The position numbers and the translations under genes are program-made. 45,445 nt of DNA from an uncultured cyanobacterium. Lineage in GTDB: Bacteria > Cyanobacteriota > Cyanobacteriia > Thermostichales > Thermostichaceae. The stretch spans positions 1 to 45,445 of the forward strand of contig CALFBB010000049.1 of assembly GCA_937944885.1 (NCBI GenBank). The letters are read 5' to 3'. Positions 1 to 8,400 of this stretch are shown in pieces; the stretch's first letter is position 1, and every line of letters starts with the position of its first letter. A model generated the notes under the pieces. It did no database searches, had not been told where the DNA came from, and was given only the letters and a program-made list of their open reading frames with translations.

Positions 1-261
1 GGAGGGATCCGGATCCGCCTCAATATCCCAACGCACCTGCCAAAGCTGTCCTAGTACCACCACTTCATCCCCAAAGCGCAGCTTGCGCCCCCGTCGGGTT
101 TCCACTTGGCCATTCACCTGTACCTGCCCCGTTAGGATTAACTGTTTCGCCTGCCCACCTGTGGGGACAATGCCGGTGAGCTTGAGAAACTGATCCAATT
201 TGATAAAGGGATCCGCTCCGGCAGATGTGCCGGTGTTGGTAGCTTCTTTTTGCTCTGCCAT
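1..261 (-). CDS. RNA-binding S4 domain protein (C-terminus outside window)
   Basis: Reading the minus strand from an ATG at 261 gives 87 codons with no stop before the window edge. After an acidic/Thr-rich leader, the protein shows the S4 fold signature: FIKLDQFLKLTGIVPTGGQA, then a QVQVNGQVETRRGRKL stretch and a GDEVVVLG strand. This matches the short YaaA/YbcJ-like S4 proteins, which bind structured RNA or ribosomal particles. The ATG overlaps the stop of the upstream aldehyde dehydrogenase gene by one base (TAATG), so the two are probably translationally coupled. The exact RNA target cannot be read from the sequence. The true end lies left of the window. Confidence 0.8.
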   Translation of the reverse strand, partial: MAEQKEATNTGTSAGADPFIKLDQFLKLTGIVPTGGQAKQLILTGQVQVNGQVETRRGRKLRFGDEVVVLGQLWQVRWDIEADPDPS

Positions 262-1640
262 TACTTCGCCCAAAAAGTCTTGATATTCACAAATTCTAGG
301 ATCCCTTCCCGGCTGAGTTCCCGCCCATAGCCGGAACGTTTAATGCCCCCAAAGGGCAAGCGTGGATCCGACTTAACCAGGCCATTGATAAAGACGGATC
401 CAGCTTCTAGCTCCTCTAGCAGGCGCTTCTGCTCGGCTGGGTCTGTGGTCCAGGCGCTGGCTCCCAAGCCAAAAGAAGTACTGTTGGCCAAGCGGATGGC
501 TGCCTCCAGATCCGGCACCTCAAACAGCAGCGCTACCGGGCCAAACACCTCCTGCTGAGCCACCGGATGCTCCACAGGGATCCCGCTTAAGACTGTTGGT
601 GGATAGAAATTGCCCCCCAGCCGGGATCCGCCCACCTGGATCTTTGCCCCCGCCTGCACCAAAGCTTGCACCTGGGCATCCAGCTCCTGGACAATGCTCG
701 GGGTAGCCAAAGGCCCTACATCGGTTTGCGGATCGAGGGGATCCCCCACTTTGAGGTGGCGGAACCGCTCCGTTATTTCGCAGGCAAAAGCTTCGGCAAT
801 GCTGCTGTGGAGAATGAATCGTTTGGCGGCAATGCAGGATTGGCCATTGCTGATCAGACGCGCCGTGACTGCTGTGGTGACCGCCGCTTCCAGATCGGCA
901 CTGGGCAGAACGATAAAGGGATCGCTCCCGCCCAACTCCAGCACGGTCTTTTTCAGGTGTTGACCGGCCAAACGGGCCAAACTGGATCCCGCCGCCTCAC
1001 TCCCTGTGAGGGCAGCCCCCCGCACCCGTTCATCCGCCACCACTTCTGCGACTTGATCTGCCCTGATCAACAGCGTTTGAAAGGCCCCTTGGGGAAAGCC
1101 CGCCTCCCGGAAGATGGTCTCCAGGAGCAAAGCGGATTGGGGCACATTGGCAGAATGTTTCAGCAGCAGGGTATTGCCTGCCATCAGGGCCGGAGCCGCA
1201 CAGCGAAACACCTGCCAAAAGGGGAAATTCCAGGGCATGACCGCCAAAATCACCCCCAAAGGTTGGTAGCGGATGCCGCTGTAGCCGGCATCGGTGGCGA
1301 CCGGTTGCTCCGCCAAAAATCCTTCCGCAGTTTCAGCGTAGTAGCGGCAGACCCAGGCGGATTTTTCCACTTCGGCAATCGCAGAAGCTAGGGTTTTGCC
1401 CATTTCCAGGGTGATCAGGCGGCCAAACTCGGCTTTGTTTTCCTCCAAAATCTCCGCCACCCGCCTCATCCAAACGGCCCGCTGAGCAAACGGGATCCAG
1501 CGATACTCCTGAAACCGCTCCTGAGCTTGTGTGATACAGGTTTGAATCTTCTGGGAGTCAAAAACTGGGTAACAACCCAAAACCTCCCCTGTGGCAGGGT
1601 TGCGGCTAACCAGTTGCCCCAACTGCGCATCTTGCCCCAT
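261..1640 (-). CDS. gabD: NAD(P)-dependent aldehyde dehydrogenase, probably succinate-semialdehyde dehydrogenase
   Basis: This is an ALDH-superfamily enzyme of 459 residues. The ATG at 1640 is preferred because a purine-rich GAGAGGAAGG precedes it; an upstream in-frame extension to 1739 adds 33 low-complexity residues. Visible motifs are the cofactor-site PWNFP (about 136-140) with Lys161, the general base Glu235 in LELGG, and the nucleophile Cys269 in NGQSC followed by IAAKRF. The last is typical of succinate-semialdehyde dehydrogenases of the GabD/YneI group. In cyanobacteria such enzymes oxidise succinate semialdehyde to succinate, closing the TCA cycle after 2-oxoglutarate decarboxylase or the GABA shunt. 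Substrate is inferred from family resemblance. The 3' end overlaps the S4-domain gene by one base. Confidence 0.8.
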   Translation of the reverse strand: MGQDAQLGQLVSRNPATGEVLGCYPVFDSQKIQTCITQAQERFQEYRWIPFAQRAVWMRRVAEILEENKAEFGRLITLEMGKTLASAIAEVEKSAWVCRYYAETAEGFLAEQPVATDAGYSGIRYQPLGVILAVMPWNFPFWQVFRCAAPALMAGNTLLLKHSANVPQSALLLETIFREAGFPQGAFQTLLIRADQVAEVVADERVRGAALTGSEAAGSSLARLAGQHLKKTVLELGGSDPFIVLPSADLEAAVTTAVTARLISNGQSCIAAKRFILHSSIAEAFACEITERFRHLKVGDPLDPQTDVGPLATPSIVQELDAQVQALVQAGAKIQVGGSRLGGNFYPPTVLSGIPVEHPVAQQEVFGPVALLFEVPDLEAAIRLANSTSFGLGASAWTTDPAEQKRLLEELEAGSVFINGLVKSDPRLPFGGIKRSGYGRELSREGILEFVNIKTFWAK

Positions 1641-1828
1641 CCTTCCTCTCCCTGATTGCCTCTTTTTCCACTCTGGCACTTCACCCCCGCTTGGAATGGA
1701 AAGATTTGTGGAGTGGGGCGAAGGAATCCCTTTTCTCACCCTGCCAATATCAACAGTTTTTTCCCGGTGGTATCTACTCCAGGGCCAGTTTTTTCGCGTT
1801 AGCAGGTGATATCAAAACACAACCGGAT

Positions 1829-2416
1829 TCACAAACTCAGGGATCGCTCTCGGATTGCTTGTAGATTAACAGCCAAATCTTGACGGATACGCCGTTCTAC
1901 CATACCAATGGGCATTCTGCGGGGAGGTTTGACCTGCAAGTGATACGTAAGCAACGTCTGCTGGGTTGGCAAAAAGGACTCCGTCCTGCTCACGCGAACG
2001 CTTAAATCCCAGAATCCCTCAAAGATGAGAAAGTCTCCCTCTACTTTTTGAAAGCGCAGCTGCTGCGGAAAAATCTCCTCAACAGCCAGTACCACTGTCG
2101 CCGAGAACTTTGCAAATAAGAGCTTTTGGGATCCCACTTGACGGATCAACTTGCAACCCTTCTCATAACCGATAACCCGACTTTCTACCAAGTTGGGAAC
2201 AAACTCTGCCAGATGGTCGTAGTCGGTCAGCACCTGCCAAACCCGCTCCCGCTCTGCAGGAATAGGGATCCTCCCCTGCAACTGGCGGCGACGCTCCCCC
2301 AAATCCACCACCTGAATCTGGATATCTTCTGGAATCGGGATCCCTTCTTCTAGAGCAGCAGCTTGTGGATCTTCTGGATTTTCTAGGAGATCTTGGGGAT
2401 CCGGCTGAGAGGGCAT
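1829..2416 (-). CDS. SRPBCC/START-like lipid- or pigment-binding family protein
   Basis: The protein is 195 residues with no signal peptide. After an acidic, proline-rich N-terminus (1-45), residues from about 48 show the polyketide-cyclase/COQ10-type helix-grip pattern. It includes the strand GRIPIPAERERVWQVLTDYD, a DHLAEFVPNLVESRVI segment, and a C-terminal amphipathic helix (MVERRIRQDLAVNLQAIRER). Members of this fold bind hydrophobic ligands such as quinones or lipids. A similar architecture (acidic leader plus cyclase domain) is common in cyanobacteria, but the ligand is unknown. The gene lies 81 bases upstream of a small membrane-protein gene on the same strand and could be cotranscribed with it. 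Confidence 0.65.
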   Translation of the reverse strand: MPSQPDPQDLLENPEDPQAAALEEGIPIPEDIQIQVVDLGERRRQLQGRIPIPAERERVWQVLTDYDHLAEFVPNLVESRVIGYEKGCKLIRQVGSQKLLFAKFSATVVLAVEEIFPQQLRFQKVEGDFLIFEGFWDLSVRVSRTESFLPTQQTLLTYHLQVKPPRRMPIGMVERRIRQDLAVNLQAIRERSLSL

Positions 2417-2497
2417 AGCAAAGGCAACAGCTGTAGCAGATGGACCTCATGATACCGTCTCTTGGATCGGGGACAGCTGATTTTCTAGGGGATCCGG

Positions 2498-2743
2498 TCA
2501 GGGGAAAAGCGCCTTGAGCCAGCCGATGATCACATTCCACACCTGTTCTGCAAATTCAAAAGGATCCCGCAGCTCTTGCAGCACCTGCCGTGGGCCGATG
2601 TTGAAAACCACATAAAGTACCGCCAGGATGATCACAACCCCGACAGTTATCCAGATGGCCTCTCGAACCACTCGTACCCAAAAAACCAGCAAAAAGGCAG
2701 CAATGAGCACACCGGCAAGCAGCGGCAACATCTCCAGTACCAT
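2498..2743 (-). CDS. small two-helix membrane protein, unknown function
   Basis: The 81-residue protein has two predicted membrane helices, LPLLAGVLIAAFLLVFWV (about 6-23) and IWITVGVVIILAVLYVVF (about 30-47). They are followed by a soluble amphipathic tail (LRDPFEFAEQVWNVIIGWLKALFP). An AAGGTGG purine stretch lies upstream of the ATG. No family name is recognised. The uninterrupted hydrophobic pattern, the start signal and the tight fit before the START-like gene support it being real. Confidence 0.6.
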   Translation of the reverse strand: MVLEMLPLLAGVLIAAFLLVFWVRVVREAIWITVGVVIILAVLYVVFNIGPRQVLQELRDPFEFAEQVWNVIIGWLKALFP

Positions 2744-2963
2744 TGGGAGCCACCTTAGGGTTGAGATCTAGAATTCCGGCCTAATCTTTACTTTACCCAC
2801 CTGAACTGCTCCAAGGTGCTCATTAGCATGCAAGCCATCTTTCAGTTGTCCTACCTTGAGGCTACAAGAACAAGCAAGAGAGCAAGCTTCCACCTCAGAT
2901 GATGAACCCTTCACCCATCGAGTTAGGATAAAATCATTTCACCACTTATGCTCAGCTGAACCC

Positions 2964-3053
2964 ATGGACATCATCACCCTTGGCTGGATTGCGGTTCCTG
3001 CTTTCTTTGTCTGCTCAATTGCCCTAGTGGTTTGGGGTCGCAACGGCATGTGA
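2964..3053 (+). CDS. petN: cytochrome b6f complex subunit PetN (subunit VIII)
   Basis: The 29-codon gene encodes [15 protein letters not shown] followed by [14 protein letters not shown]. This is the conserved PetN pattern: MDI(L/I)TLGW start, single membrane helix, VVWGRNG end. PetN is a one-helix subunit needed for assembly and stability of the cytochrome b6f complex in thylakoid membranes. The length matches the family exactly. A longer reading frame begins at 2856, but its 36 extra residues are not conserved in PetN, so the ATG at 2964 is chosen. A second small membrane-protein gene follows 90 bases downstream on the same strand. Confidence 0.93.
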   Translation: MDIITLGWIAVPAFFVCSIALVVWGRNGM

Positions 3054-3143
3054 TTCATTGCTGCTCTCGATGCTAGCCAGCCTGAAACAGGTGCAACTTA
3101 TCGATCAGAAATCGGGAGTGTAAGAGTACTCGGCCAGAAAACC

Positions 3144-3314
3144 ATGGAAAACCAGCTTCCCTCCCTGATCCAGATTGCCTACGGCAGCATTTTTCTGCTG
3201 CTGGCAGCCGTCACCGGGGGTGTTGGTTACATCACCTTTATCGATTGGCGGGATCGCCGTCGTCGCAACGAAGCAGAGCGTAAAGCCCGTCGTTCTAGTC
3301 GTTCTAAGCGTTAG
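3144..3314 (+). CDS. 56-residue single-helix membrane protein with basic tail
   Basis: The ATG at 3144 opens a 56-residue ORF. A short N-terminus is followed by a membrane helix (about residues 9-32, AYGSIFLLLAAVTGGVGYI) and a WRDRR motif. The C-terminus is strongly basic (RRRRNEAERKARRSSRSKR). The topology predicts a cytoplasmic basic tail. Small one-helix proteins of this design next to photosynthesis genes are common in cyanobacteria, but no named family is recognised. It lies directly behind petN and may be cotranscribed. Its last 11 bases overlap the end of the convergent DUF309 gene. Confidence 0.65.
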   Translation: MENQLPSLIQIAYGSIFLLLAAVTGGVGYITFIDWRDRRRRNEAERKARRSSRSKR

Positions 3315-3681
3315 GATCCCTGGCGATGTGAGGAAAGACCGGCAAGGGATCCCCAGGGCTGAGGCGGGATAGCTGTTCCAGAGTCTTCTGGTTGGCTTGC
3401 CACAGCGGTTGCAGATCCCAGCCGGCATAGGCAGGCAAAAAATCGACCAGCTTACTGTTGGCTTCCCCCAGCAGAATCATGCAGCCCCGCCGATTACCAT
3501 TTTCTAGGTGGTAGTAGGCCACTGCTGCTTGCAACAAACCCTGGTAAAAACGCCGCTCCGGCTCAGCAGCCTCCATCCACAAGGCTTCTAGGGTATCGTG
3601 GCAGGCATAAAACTCCCGCCGGTTGAACTGCTCAACAGCCAGTTGCAGCGCTTCTGCATTAAGACCCGGATCCGAATCCAT
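3304..3681 (-). CDS. DUF309 family protein
   Basis: The 125-residue protein carries the DUF309 signature. Residues 18-37 (FNRREFYACHDTLEALWMEA) contain the HxxxExxW core, and the second helix has RRFYQGLLQAAVAYYHLENGN. The family is all-helical with conserved His/Glu residues and no established biochemical role. Its ATG (3681-3679) lies inside the end of the histidine-kinase gene: the two genes overlap by 23 bases in different frames. That suggests cotranscription and translational coupling with the photoreceptor-like kinase. The 3' end overlaps the convergent small membrane-protein gene by 11 bases. Confidence 0.85.
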   Translation of the reverse strand: MDSDPGLNAEALQLAVEQFNRREFYACHDTLEALWMEAAEPERRFYQGLLQAAVAYYHLENGNRRGCMILLGEANSKLVDFLPAYAGWDLQPLWQANQKTLEQLSRLSPGDPLPVFPHIARDPNA

Positions 3682-6319
3682 GGTGTTGACCCGTGTTGAT
3701 GTCTCCCGCCAAGATAGGCTCCCGATCCGGCTTGCTCAGGTGAAGAGGCAGCACCAGGGTAAAGCAGGTTTTCCCCTGCTGGCTCTCTACGAACACATTG
3801 CCCTTAAGATGCTCCATTAACCGTTTCACCAAAGCTAAGCCCAGGCCAGTACCCCCCTGCTTCCAGGGATCCGCCTTGGGGATGCGATAAAACTTATCGA
3901 AGATACGCTCTTGCTCCGGGACAGGAATCTCTACCCCTGTGTTGATCACCTGGATTTGCACTTGGTCGGGGGCAAGCAGCTGAGCCTGCACCTGAATGGA
4001 GTGTCCGGGAGGGGTGTATTTGCAGGCATTGTTCACCAGCTCCTGTACCGCCCGTGCCAAACTGGCTTGATCCGTTACCACCTTGGCCGGGGCAATCTGC
4101 CACCGGAGCTGCTGCTGATTGGCTTTTGCCCGCTCCACAAAGGGGTAGAGCAATGGGGGCAACCATTCTGCTAAAGATAGCTCCTCCAAAAGAAGAGGCT
4201 TGGATCCCTGCTCCAGCCGCTGCAAATCCAACAAATCATTCACCAGCTCTGCTTCCCGGTTACACTCCGCCTCCAGAATCGCCAAATAACGGCTCTGCTT
4301 GTAGGGATCCTGAGTATTCTTGAGCAATTGAATGGCCATTTTCATGTTGGTGATCGGGGTGCGCAGCTCGTGAGAGACGGTGCTCAAGAAATCATCTTTG
4401 AGGCGATTGAGACGCTCTAGCTCGTTCACCTGCTGGCAGGAGGTTTGGTAGAGGCGGGCTTGGCGAATGGCAATGGCACAGTGGTTGGCCACCTGCTGCA
4501 CCAGCTGTACTTCTAACTCATCAAAGCTGTGGTCCGAGCCTTTAACCAACCACAAATCTCCTAGCACCCCCTGGTCATCCTGCAGCGGACACACCAACAT
4601 CGCTAGCCTCTGCCGATCTGGAATGAGACTTTGGCCTGGCAACTCACAAAACTGGGTGAGCTGCCCCCCTTGCAACTGCCGGTAGAGATCAGGATGTTCA
4701 GACAATGAAATCGTCAGTCCTCCCGCCGCTGGCAAGGTGGTGGTGTACTCATAACAAATGGTGGCCTGGGCGCTGTCGAGGTTGTAGAGGCAAACATCAC
4801 AACACTCAATTGACAGGCCGGTGGCCAATTCCTGCACCACTGCCCGCAAAATATGGGCTTCATCCAGGCTATCCCGCACCTGATTGGTAACCCGCCTGAT
4901 CAAGGCTTCCATGTCCAAAGAGCGCTGCAGCGCCGCCGTCCGCTCCTGAACCTGCTGTTCCAGGTGGATATTCAGGCTTTGGATTTGCTTGTAGAGCTGG
5001 TTTTGGGCAATGGAGATGGCCAGATGCACACCAACACGGCTGAGGAACTGCACCTCTGCCTCCGACCATTGGACAGGCTCCTGCAGCTTCAACTCCCGCC
5101 AGGCCTGGAAAGAAATGTAAGGCAGCTGCTGTCTGGGATCCATGACGGGGTTCTTGCCACCCTCCAAGAGGAGCAAGTCCTTGGGTAGATCCGATCCATT
5201 CCCCTGCAGAAGGCGATATCCTGCCCAGTGGGTTTCCAAATACCTCGGTCCCCGAAACACACTTAACCAACCCACCGTCTGGCCGTTCCAACTCAGTTGC
5301 AGCAGGATCACGCTCTGAATCGGTTGGCTCCCACTTGGCCCGCTTTCAGGCGTAGGTTGCACAGATAGGGAACAGGACTCCAGGTGAGGCACCCTCCAAA
5401 CTTTGACCAACTCTGATTCCCCTTGCAGTACGGGGAGCAAAGTCTGGTTCTGCAACTGCTCCTGTACCCAATCGTCATAACCCTTGGCAGGTTGCCATCC
5501 ATAGGTATGGAGGGTGGATCCCTGTGGGGCCTGGCTCTCCACCCTATCCAAATCCAAAAGCTGTAACCGTGCCCCAATCCCTTGCAACCCGGCTGTGAGT
5601 TGCTCCAGTACGGTTCCCAAAGTTTCCTGCGGGTGAACCGGAGAATGGAGCAGGGCAGCCATCTGATTGATCAGGCTTTCCTGTTGCGCCTTCTGTCGGG
5701 CTTGCTCCAGCAGTTCTGCCTGGGCAATAGCAATAGACACTTGATCTGCGATTAACTGCACCACCTGCAGTTCTTCATTGGCATAAGGGCGCGGTTCAGT
5801 GTGGTGGGAAACCAACAGACCCCAAAGGTGCTGATGGTGCATAAGAGGAACTGCCAAAGAAGAAGCCACCCCCATACACTTGAGGTAATGGGCATGACAG
5901 GGATCCACGGACCGTTGCAGGGTTTCGTGATCCGGTAAAGATTTGACCTTGGCAGACACCGTTAGATACTCTGGCTGGCTAATGGAGCGACTCTGGGATT
6001 CCACATCCACAATCACCCGCACTTGCGACTGACAAAACAGTTGGCGGGCCTCTGGCGGAATATCACCGGCCGGGAAAGCAAGACCCAACAAAGAAGGGAG
6101 GCGACTCTTATCCACCGACTCGGCCACCACCTTGCCATGACCTTCTGGATCAAAGCGGTACACCTTGACCCGATCCGTACCCAGAAAGGCTCGCACCTCC
6201 TCAACCGTGGCAGCCAAAATGCGACTGAGTTCCAAAGATTGCCGGATCTGATTGGTAATGCGATTGATCAAGGCATCTCGGCTGGGGCGAGCAGCACCAT
6301 ATGGAATCTCAATACTCAT
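3659..6319 (-). CDS. PAS-less phytochrome-like sensor histidine kinase (GAF-PHY-GAF-HisKA-HATPase)
   Basis: The 886-residue protein starts at ATG 6319; a 20-residue extension to 6379 is not conserved-looking. Residues 27-200 form a phytochrome-type GAF domain with FPAGDIPPEAR (82-92) and Cys141 in DPCHAHYLK, the bilin-attachment position of Cph1-type phytochromes. No PAS domain precedes it. Residues about 210-440 resemble a PHY domain, with GWLSVFRGPRYLETHWAG and a tongue-like PRQQLPYISFQAWREL (395-410). A coiled coil and a second GAF (about 470-620) follow. The kinase has H650 in STVSHELRTP, an N box (LVNNACKY, 761-768) and GGTGLGLA (822-829). It is predicted to be a soluble red/far-red light sensor kinase. 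No response regulator is adjacent. The start region at 6379-6400 contains an AGTATACT -10-like palindrome. Confidence 0.85.
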   Translation of the reverse strand: MSIEIPYGAARPSRDALINRITNQIRQSLELSRILAATVEEVRAFLGTDRVKVYRFDPEGHGKVVAESVDKSRLPSLLGLAFPAGDIPPEARQLFCQSQVRVIVDVESQSRSISQPEYLTVSAKVKSLPDHETLQRSVDPCHAHYLKCMGVASSLAVPLMHHQHLWGLLVSHHTEPRPYANEELQVVQLIADQVSIAIAQAELLEQARQKAQQESLINQMAALLHSPVHPQETLGTVLEQLTAGLQGIGARLQLLDLDRVESQAPQGSTLHTYGWQPAKGYDDWVQEQLQNQTLLPVLQGESELVKVWRVPHLESCSLSVQPTPESGPSGSQPIQSVILLQLSWNGQTVGWLSVFRGPRYLETHWAGYRLLQGNGSDLPKDLLLLEGGKNPVMDPRQQLPYISFQAWRELKLQEPVQWSEAEVQFLSRVGVHLAISIAQNQLYKQIQSLNIHLEQQVQERTAALQRSLDMEALIRRVTNQVRDSLDEAHILRAVVQELATGLSIECCDVCLYNLDSAQATICYEYTTTLPAAGGLTISLSEHPDLYRQLQGGQLTQFCELPGQSLIPDRQRLAMLVCPLQDDQGVLGDLWLVKGSDHSFDELEVQLVQQVANHCAIAIRQARLYQTSCQQVNELERLNRLKDDFLSTVSHELRTPITNMKMAIQLLKNTQDPYKQSRYLAILEAECNREAELVNDLLDLQRLEQGSKPLLLEELSLAEWLPPLLYPFVERAKANQQQLRWQIAPAKVVTDQASLARAVQELVNNACKYTPPGHSIQVQAQLLAPDQVQIQVINTGVEIPVPEQERIFDKFYRIPKADPWKQGGTGLGLALVKRLMEHLKGNVFVESQQGKTCFTLVLPLHLSKPDREPILAGDINTGQHHGFGSGS

Positions 6320-6477
6320 GGTCTCAACCCTGTGCTGGTGGAGAAAACCTGCCAGAGGCATCCAGCACCGTCTCCCCATGATAGTATACTAAGCTACTAA
6401 TCCCAACTAGATGAAATTCTACAAATTATACAGCTACGCCAAGCCTATATTGGGGTTACCCTCTGGCCAGCCCTCCA

Positions 6478-7281
6478 TTAAGCCAAAACAGGCAGACGAA
6501 ACAGTTGGGCAGCATTGTGGCTGGTTTGTGCAGCTAGCTGCTCGGGAGGAAGACGCAACACCTCTGCTAAGGTACGGCCCACCTTCTCTACGTAAGCTGG
6601 CTCATTGCGCTGGCCGCGAAAGGGAGTAGGAGCCAGAAAGGGACAATCGGTTTCCACCAACAACTGGGTTAAGGGCACCTCCAAGGCAGAATCCCGCACT
6701 GCTTGTGCGTTTTTGAAGGTGATAATGCCGCTGAAGCTAATGAAGCAACCCAGGGCAACAAACTCCCGTGTTTCCGCCGGGGAGCCACTCCAACAATGCA
6801 TCACCGCCCGCACCGGCCCGGCTTCGGCAATGGCTTGGGACAAGATCTGGTGGGTAGCTTCTGCAGCCTCCCGGCAATGCACGATCAAAGCTAAATCCTG
6901 CTGCTGAGCAACGGCAATCTGCGCCCGAAAAGCTTGCTTCTGGAGCTCAATGGTGGCCGGATCCGACTTGTAAAAGTCTAGCCCTGTCTCCCCAATGGCT
7001 ACTACCCGGGGATCCGCAGCTGCCAACTGCGCAATTTGAGGGGCCGTTTGGGGTTGCCATCGGCCTGCCTCCAAAGGATGAAGCCCCACCGACAAAAACA
7101 CTTCCGGATACTGATCGGCAATGGCCTGTAACTGAGGAAATTCATCCGGTGTAACACAAGAGTGCACCAGTTGTCGGATCCCGGCGGCTCGCCAGCGTCG
7201 AGCAACCTCTGGCAGGTCCTCTGCAAAGTTGGGGTAGTTGAGGTGAACATGGGTATCCACCCATCCGGCAACATCCAGCAT
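6478..7281 (-). CDS. tatD: TatD family metal-dependent hydrolase/deoxyribonuclease
   Basis: This is a 267-residue TIM-barrel hydrolase. Metal-site motifs are in order: DTHVHLNYP near the N-terminus, GLHPLEAGRW, AIGETGLDFYK, IVHCREA, MHCWSGS and LLVETDCPFLAP near the C-terminus. TatD proteins are 3'-5' exonucleases or DNases acting in DNA repair and D-aminoacyl-tRNA/quality-control-like roles. The ATG at 7281 is preferred over a TTG at 7293 because it sits just before the conserved barrel start. It is a lone gene, divergent from the thioredoxin-like gene at 7464. Confidence 0.92.
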   Translation of the reverse strand: MLDVAGWVDTHVHLNYPNFAEDLPEVARRWRAAGIRQLVHSCVTPDEFPQLQAIADQYPEVFLSVGLHPLEAGRWQPQTAPQIAQLAAADPRVVAIGETGLDFYKSDPATIELQKQAFRAQIAVAQQQDLALIVHCREAAEATHQILSQAIAEAGPVRAVMHCWSGSPAETREFVALGCFISFSGIITFKNAQAVRDSALEVPLTQLLVETDCPFLAPTPFRGQRNEPAYVEKVGRTLAEVLRLPPEQLAAQTSHNAAQLFRLPVLA

Positions 7282-7463
7282 GGTAGGTGGCAAAACTCAG
7301 CTCCGGTTAAAGTGACTACGGGAAGTCGTTACAAATTGTGAACCTGTCCCTACCTTAACTGGGGGGGAAGGATCCCTTCAAGCCTCAGCTAGGGACACTG
7401 TTTGCCAGTTTCTGTCACTTTTGGGAGCATGATTAAGGAGAAACTTTACTTGGAGACTTTACT

Positions 7464-8060
7464 ATGGCTCGTACTCCTTCAACCATGCTCCCTTTGGGGA
7501 CACCAGCTCCTGACTTTAGCCTGCCGGATGTAGTAACTGGCCAGACCCTTTCCCTGGCTAGCTTTGCCGATAAGCCTGCTCTTCTGGTGATGTTTATTTG
7601 TCAGCACTGTCCCTATGTAAAGCACGTACAAGAAGAATTGGCCCGCCTTGGCCGAGACTATAAAGATCGTGGTGTTGGCATTGTTGCTATCAGTGCCAAT
7701 GATGTTGAGAAGTACCCGGATGATCACCCGGAAAACCTAAAAAAGATGGCAGAAACCCTGGGGTTCACTTTCCCCTTCTGCTATGACGAAAGCCAGGAGG
7801 TTGCCAAGGCCTACACTGCTGCTTGTACTCCAGACTTCTTCTTATTTGACGCAGATCGTAAGTTGGTATACCGCGGCCAATTGGACGATAGCCGTCCCAG
7901 CCTTACCGATGTTCCAGTCACCGGGAAAGACCTGCGTGCTGCCCTAGACAATCTCTTGGCAGGCAAGCCCATCGATCCGGATCAAAAGCCCAGCCTAGGC
8001 TGTAACATCAAGTGGAAACCTGGGAATGAACCTGACTATTTCAAGGTGCCACAGGCGTAG
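7464..8060 (+). CDS. thioredoxin-fold peroxiredoxin-like protein (AhpC/TSA, PRX-like1 group)
   Basis: The 198-residue protein has a typical AhpC/TSA start (LGTPAPDFSLPDVVTG), then VMFICQHCPYVKHVQEEL with Cys46 and Cys49 in a CxxC arrangement. DRGVGIVAISANDVEKYPDD and YTAACTPDFFLFD follow. The C-terminus ends in GCNIKWKPGNEPDYF. This is the signature of the cytosolic PRX-like1 family, widespread in cyanobacteria and planctomycetes, thought to be thiol oxidoreductases. The substrate is unknown. GGAG lies eight bases before the ATG. No signal peptide is seen. Confidence 0.85.
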   Translation: MARTPSTMLPLGTPAPDFSLPDVVTGQTLSLASFADKPALLVMFICQHCPYVKHVQEELARLGRDYKDRGVGIVAISANDVEKYPDDHPENLKKMAETLGFTFPFCYDESQEVAKAYTAACTPDFFLFDADRKLVYRGQLDDSRPSLTDVPVTGKDLRAALDNLLAGKPIDPDQKPSLGCNIKWKPGNEPDYFKVPQA

Positions 8061-8346
8061 CACTAACCAAAGATGGTCCGGCTAAATAGAGTTTTGAACA
8101 GTACCAACCCAAGCTGCTGTAGAAGCATCCAAGGCTTAATGGGTTCTTTGGTTCTTTGCAAAACCTTATGTTTTGCCGGAAGTAAGAAAAACCGTGAGCA
8201 GTTGAGGAACTGAGAAGTTTTTCCCATCCATAAACGGGAAGAAAATACTCAAAGCAAGAAGAGCCTAAGCCAATATCTAGATGGCCATCGATAGAGAAGG
8301 TTAAGTCTCCTTACTCAAGCGGGAGGTAGTTAGCTTATAAGTCAAC
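8061..8346. other. intergenic region between thioredoxin-like gene and porin
   Basis: No ORF with coding character, tRNA or repeat was found in these 286 bases between two convergent genes. The composition is more A-rich than the genes. A purine-rich stretch is seen near 8175-8240, but no clear hairpin plus U-run for the upstream gene. A structured small RNA cannot be excluded by eye. Confidence 0.4.
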
Positions 8347-8376
8347 AAAAAAGGGATCCACCCTGTCGTGGATCCC
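8347..8376 (-). terminator. rho-independent terminator of the porin gene
   Basis: On the minus strand, a perfect 9-bp stem (GGGATCCAC / GTGGATCCC) with a 6-base loop is followed at once by TTTTTTG. It lies 25 bases past the porin stop codon. The stem is built from a copy of the genome's abundant GGATCC palindrome-like motif. Confidence 0.85.
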
Positions 8377-8400
8377 TGCATCTGTAAGGTAAGCGTATCC

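Noticed and set aside
666-1391. 241-residue ORF antisense to the aldehyde dehydrogenase
   Set aside because: It mirrors a strong ALDH gene and has no domain pattern of its own.
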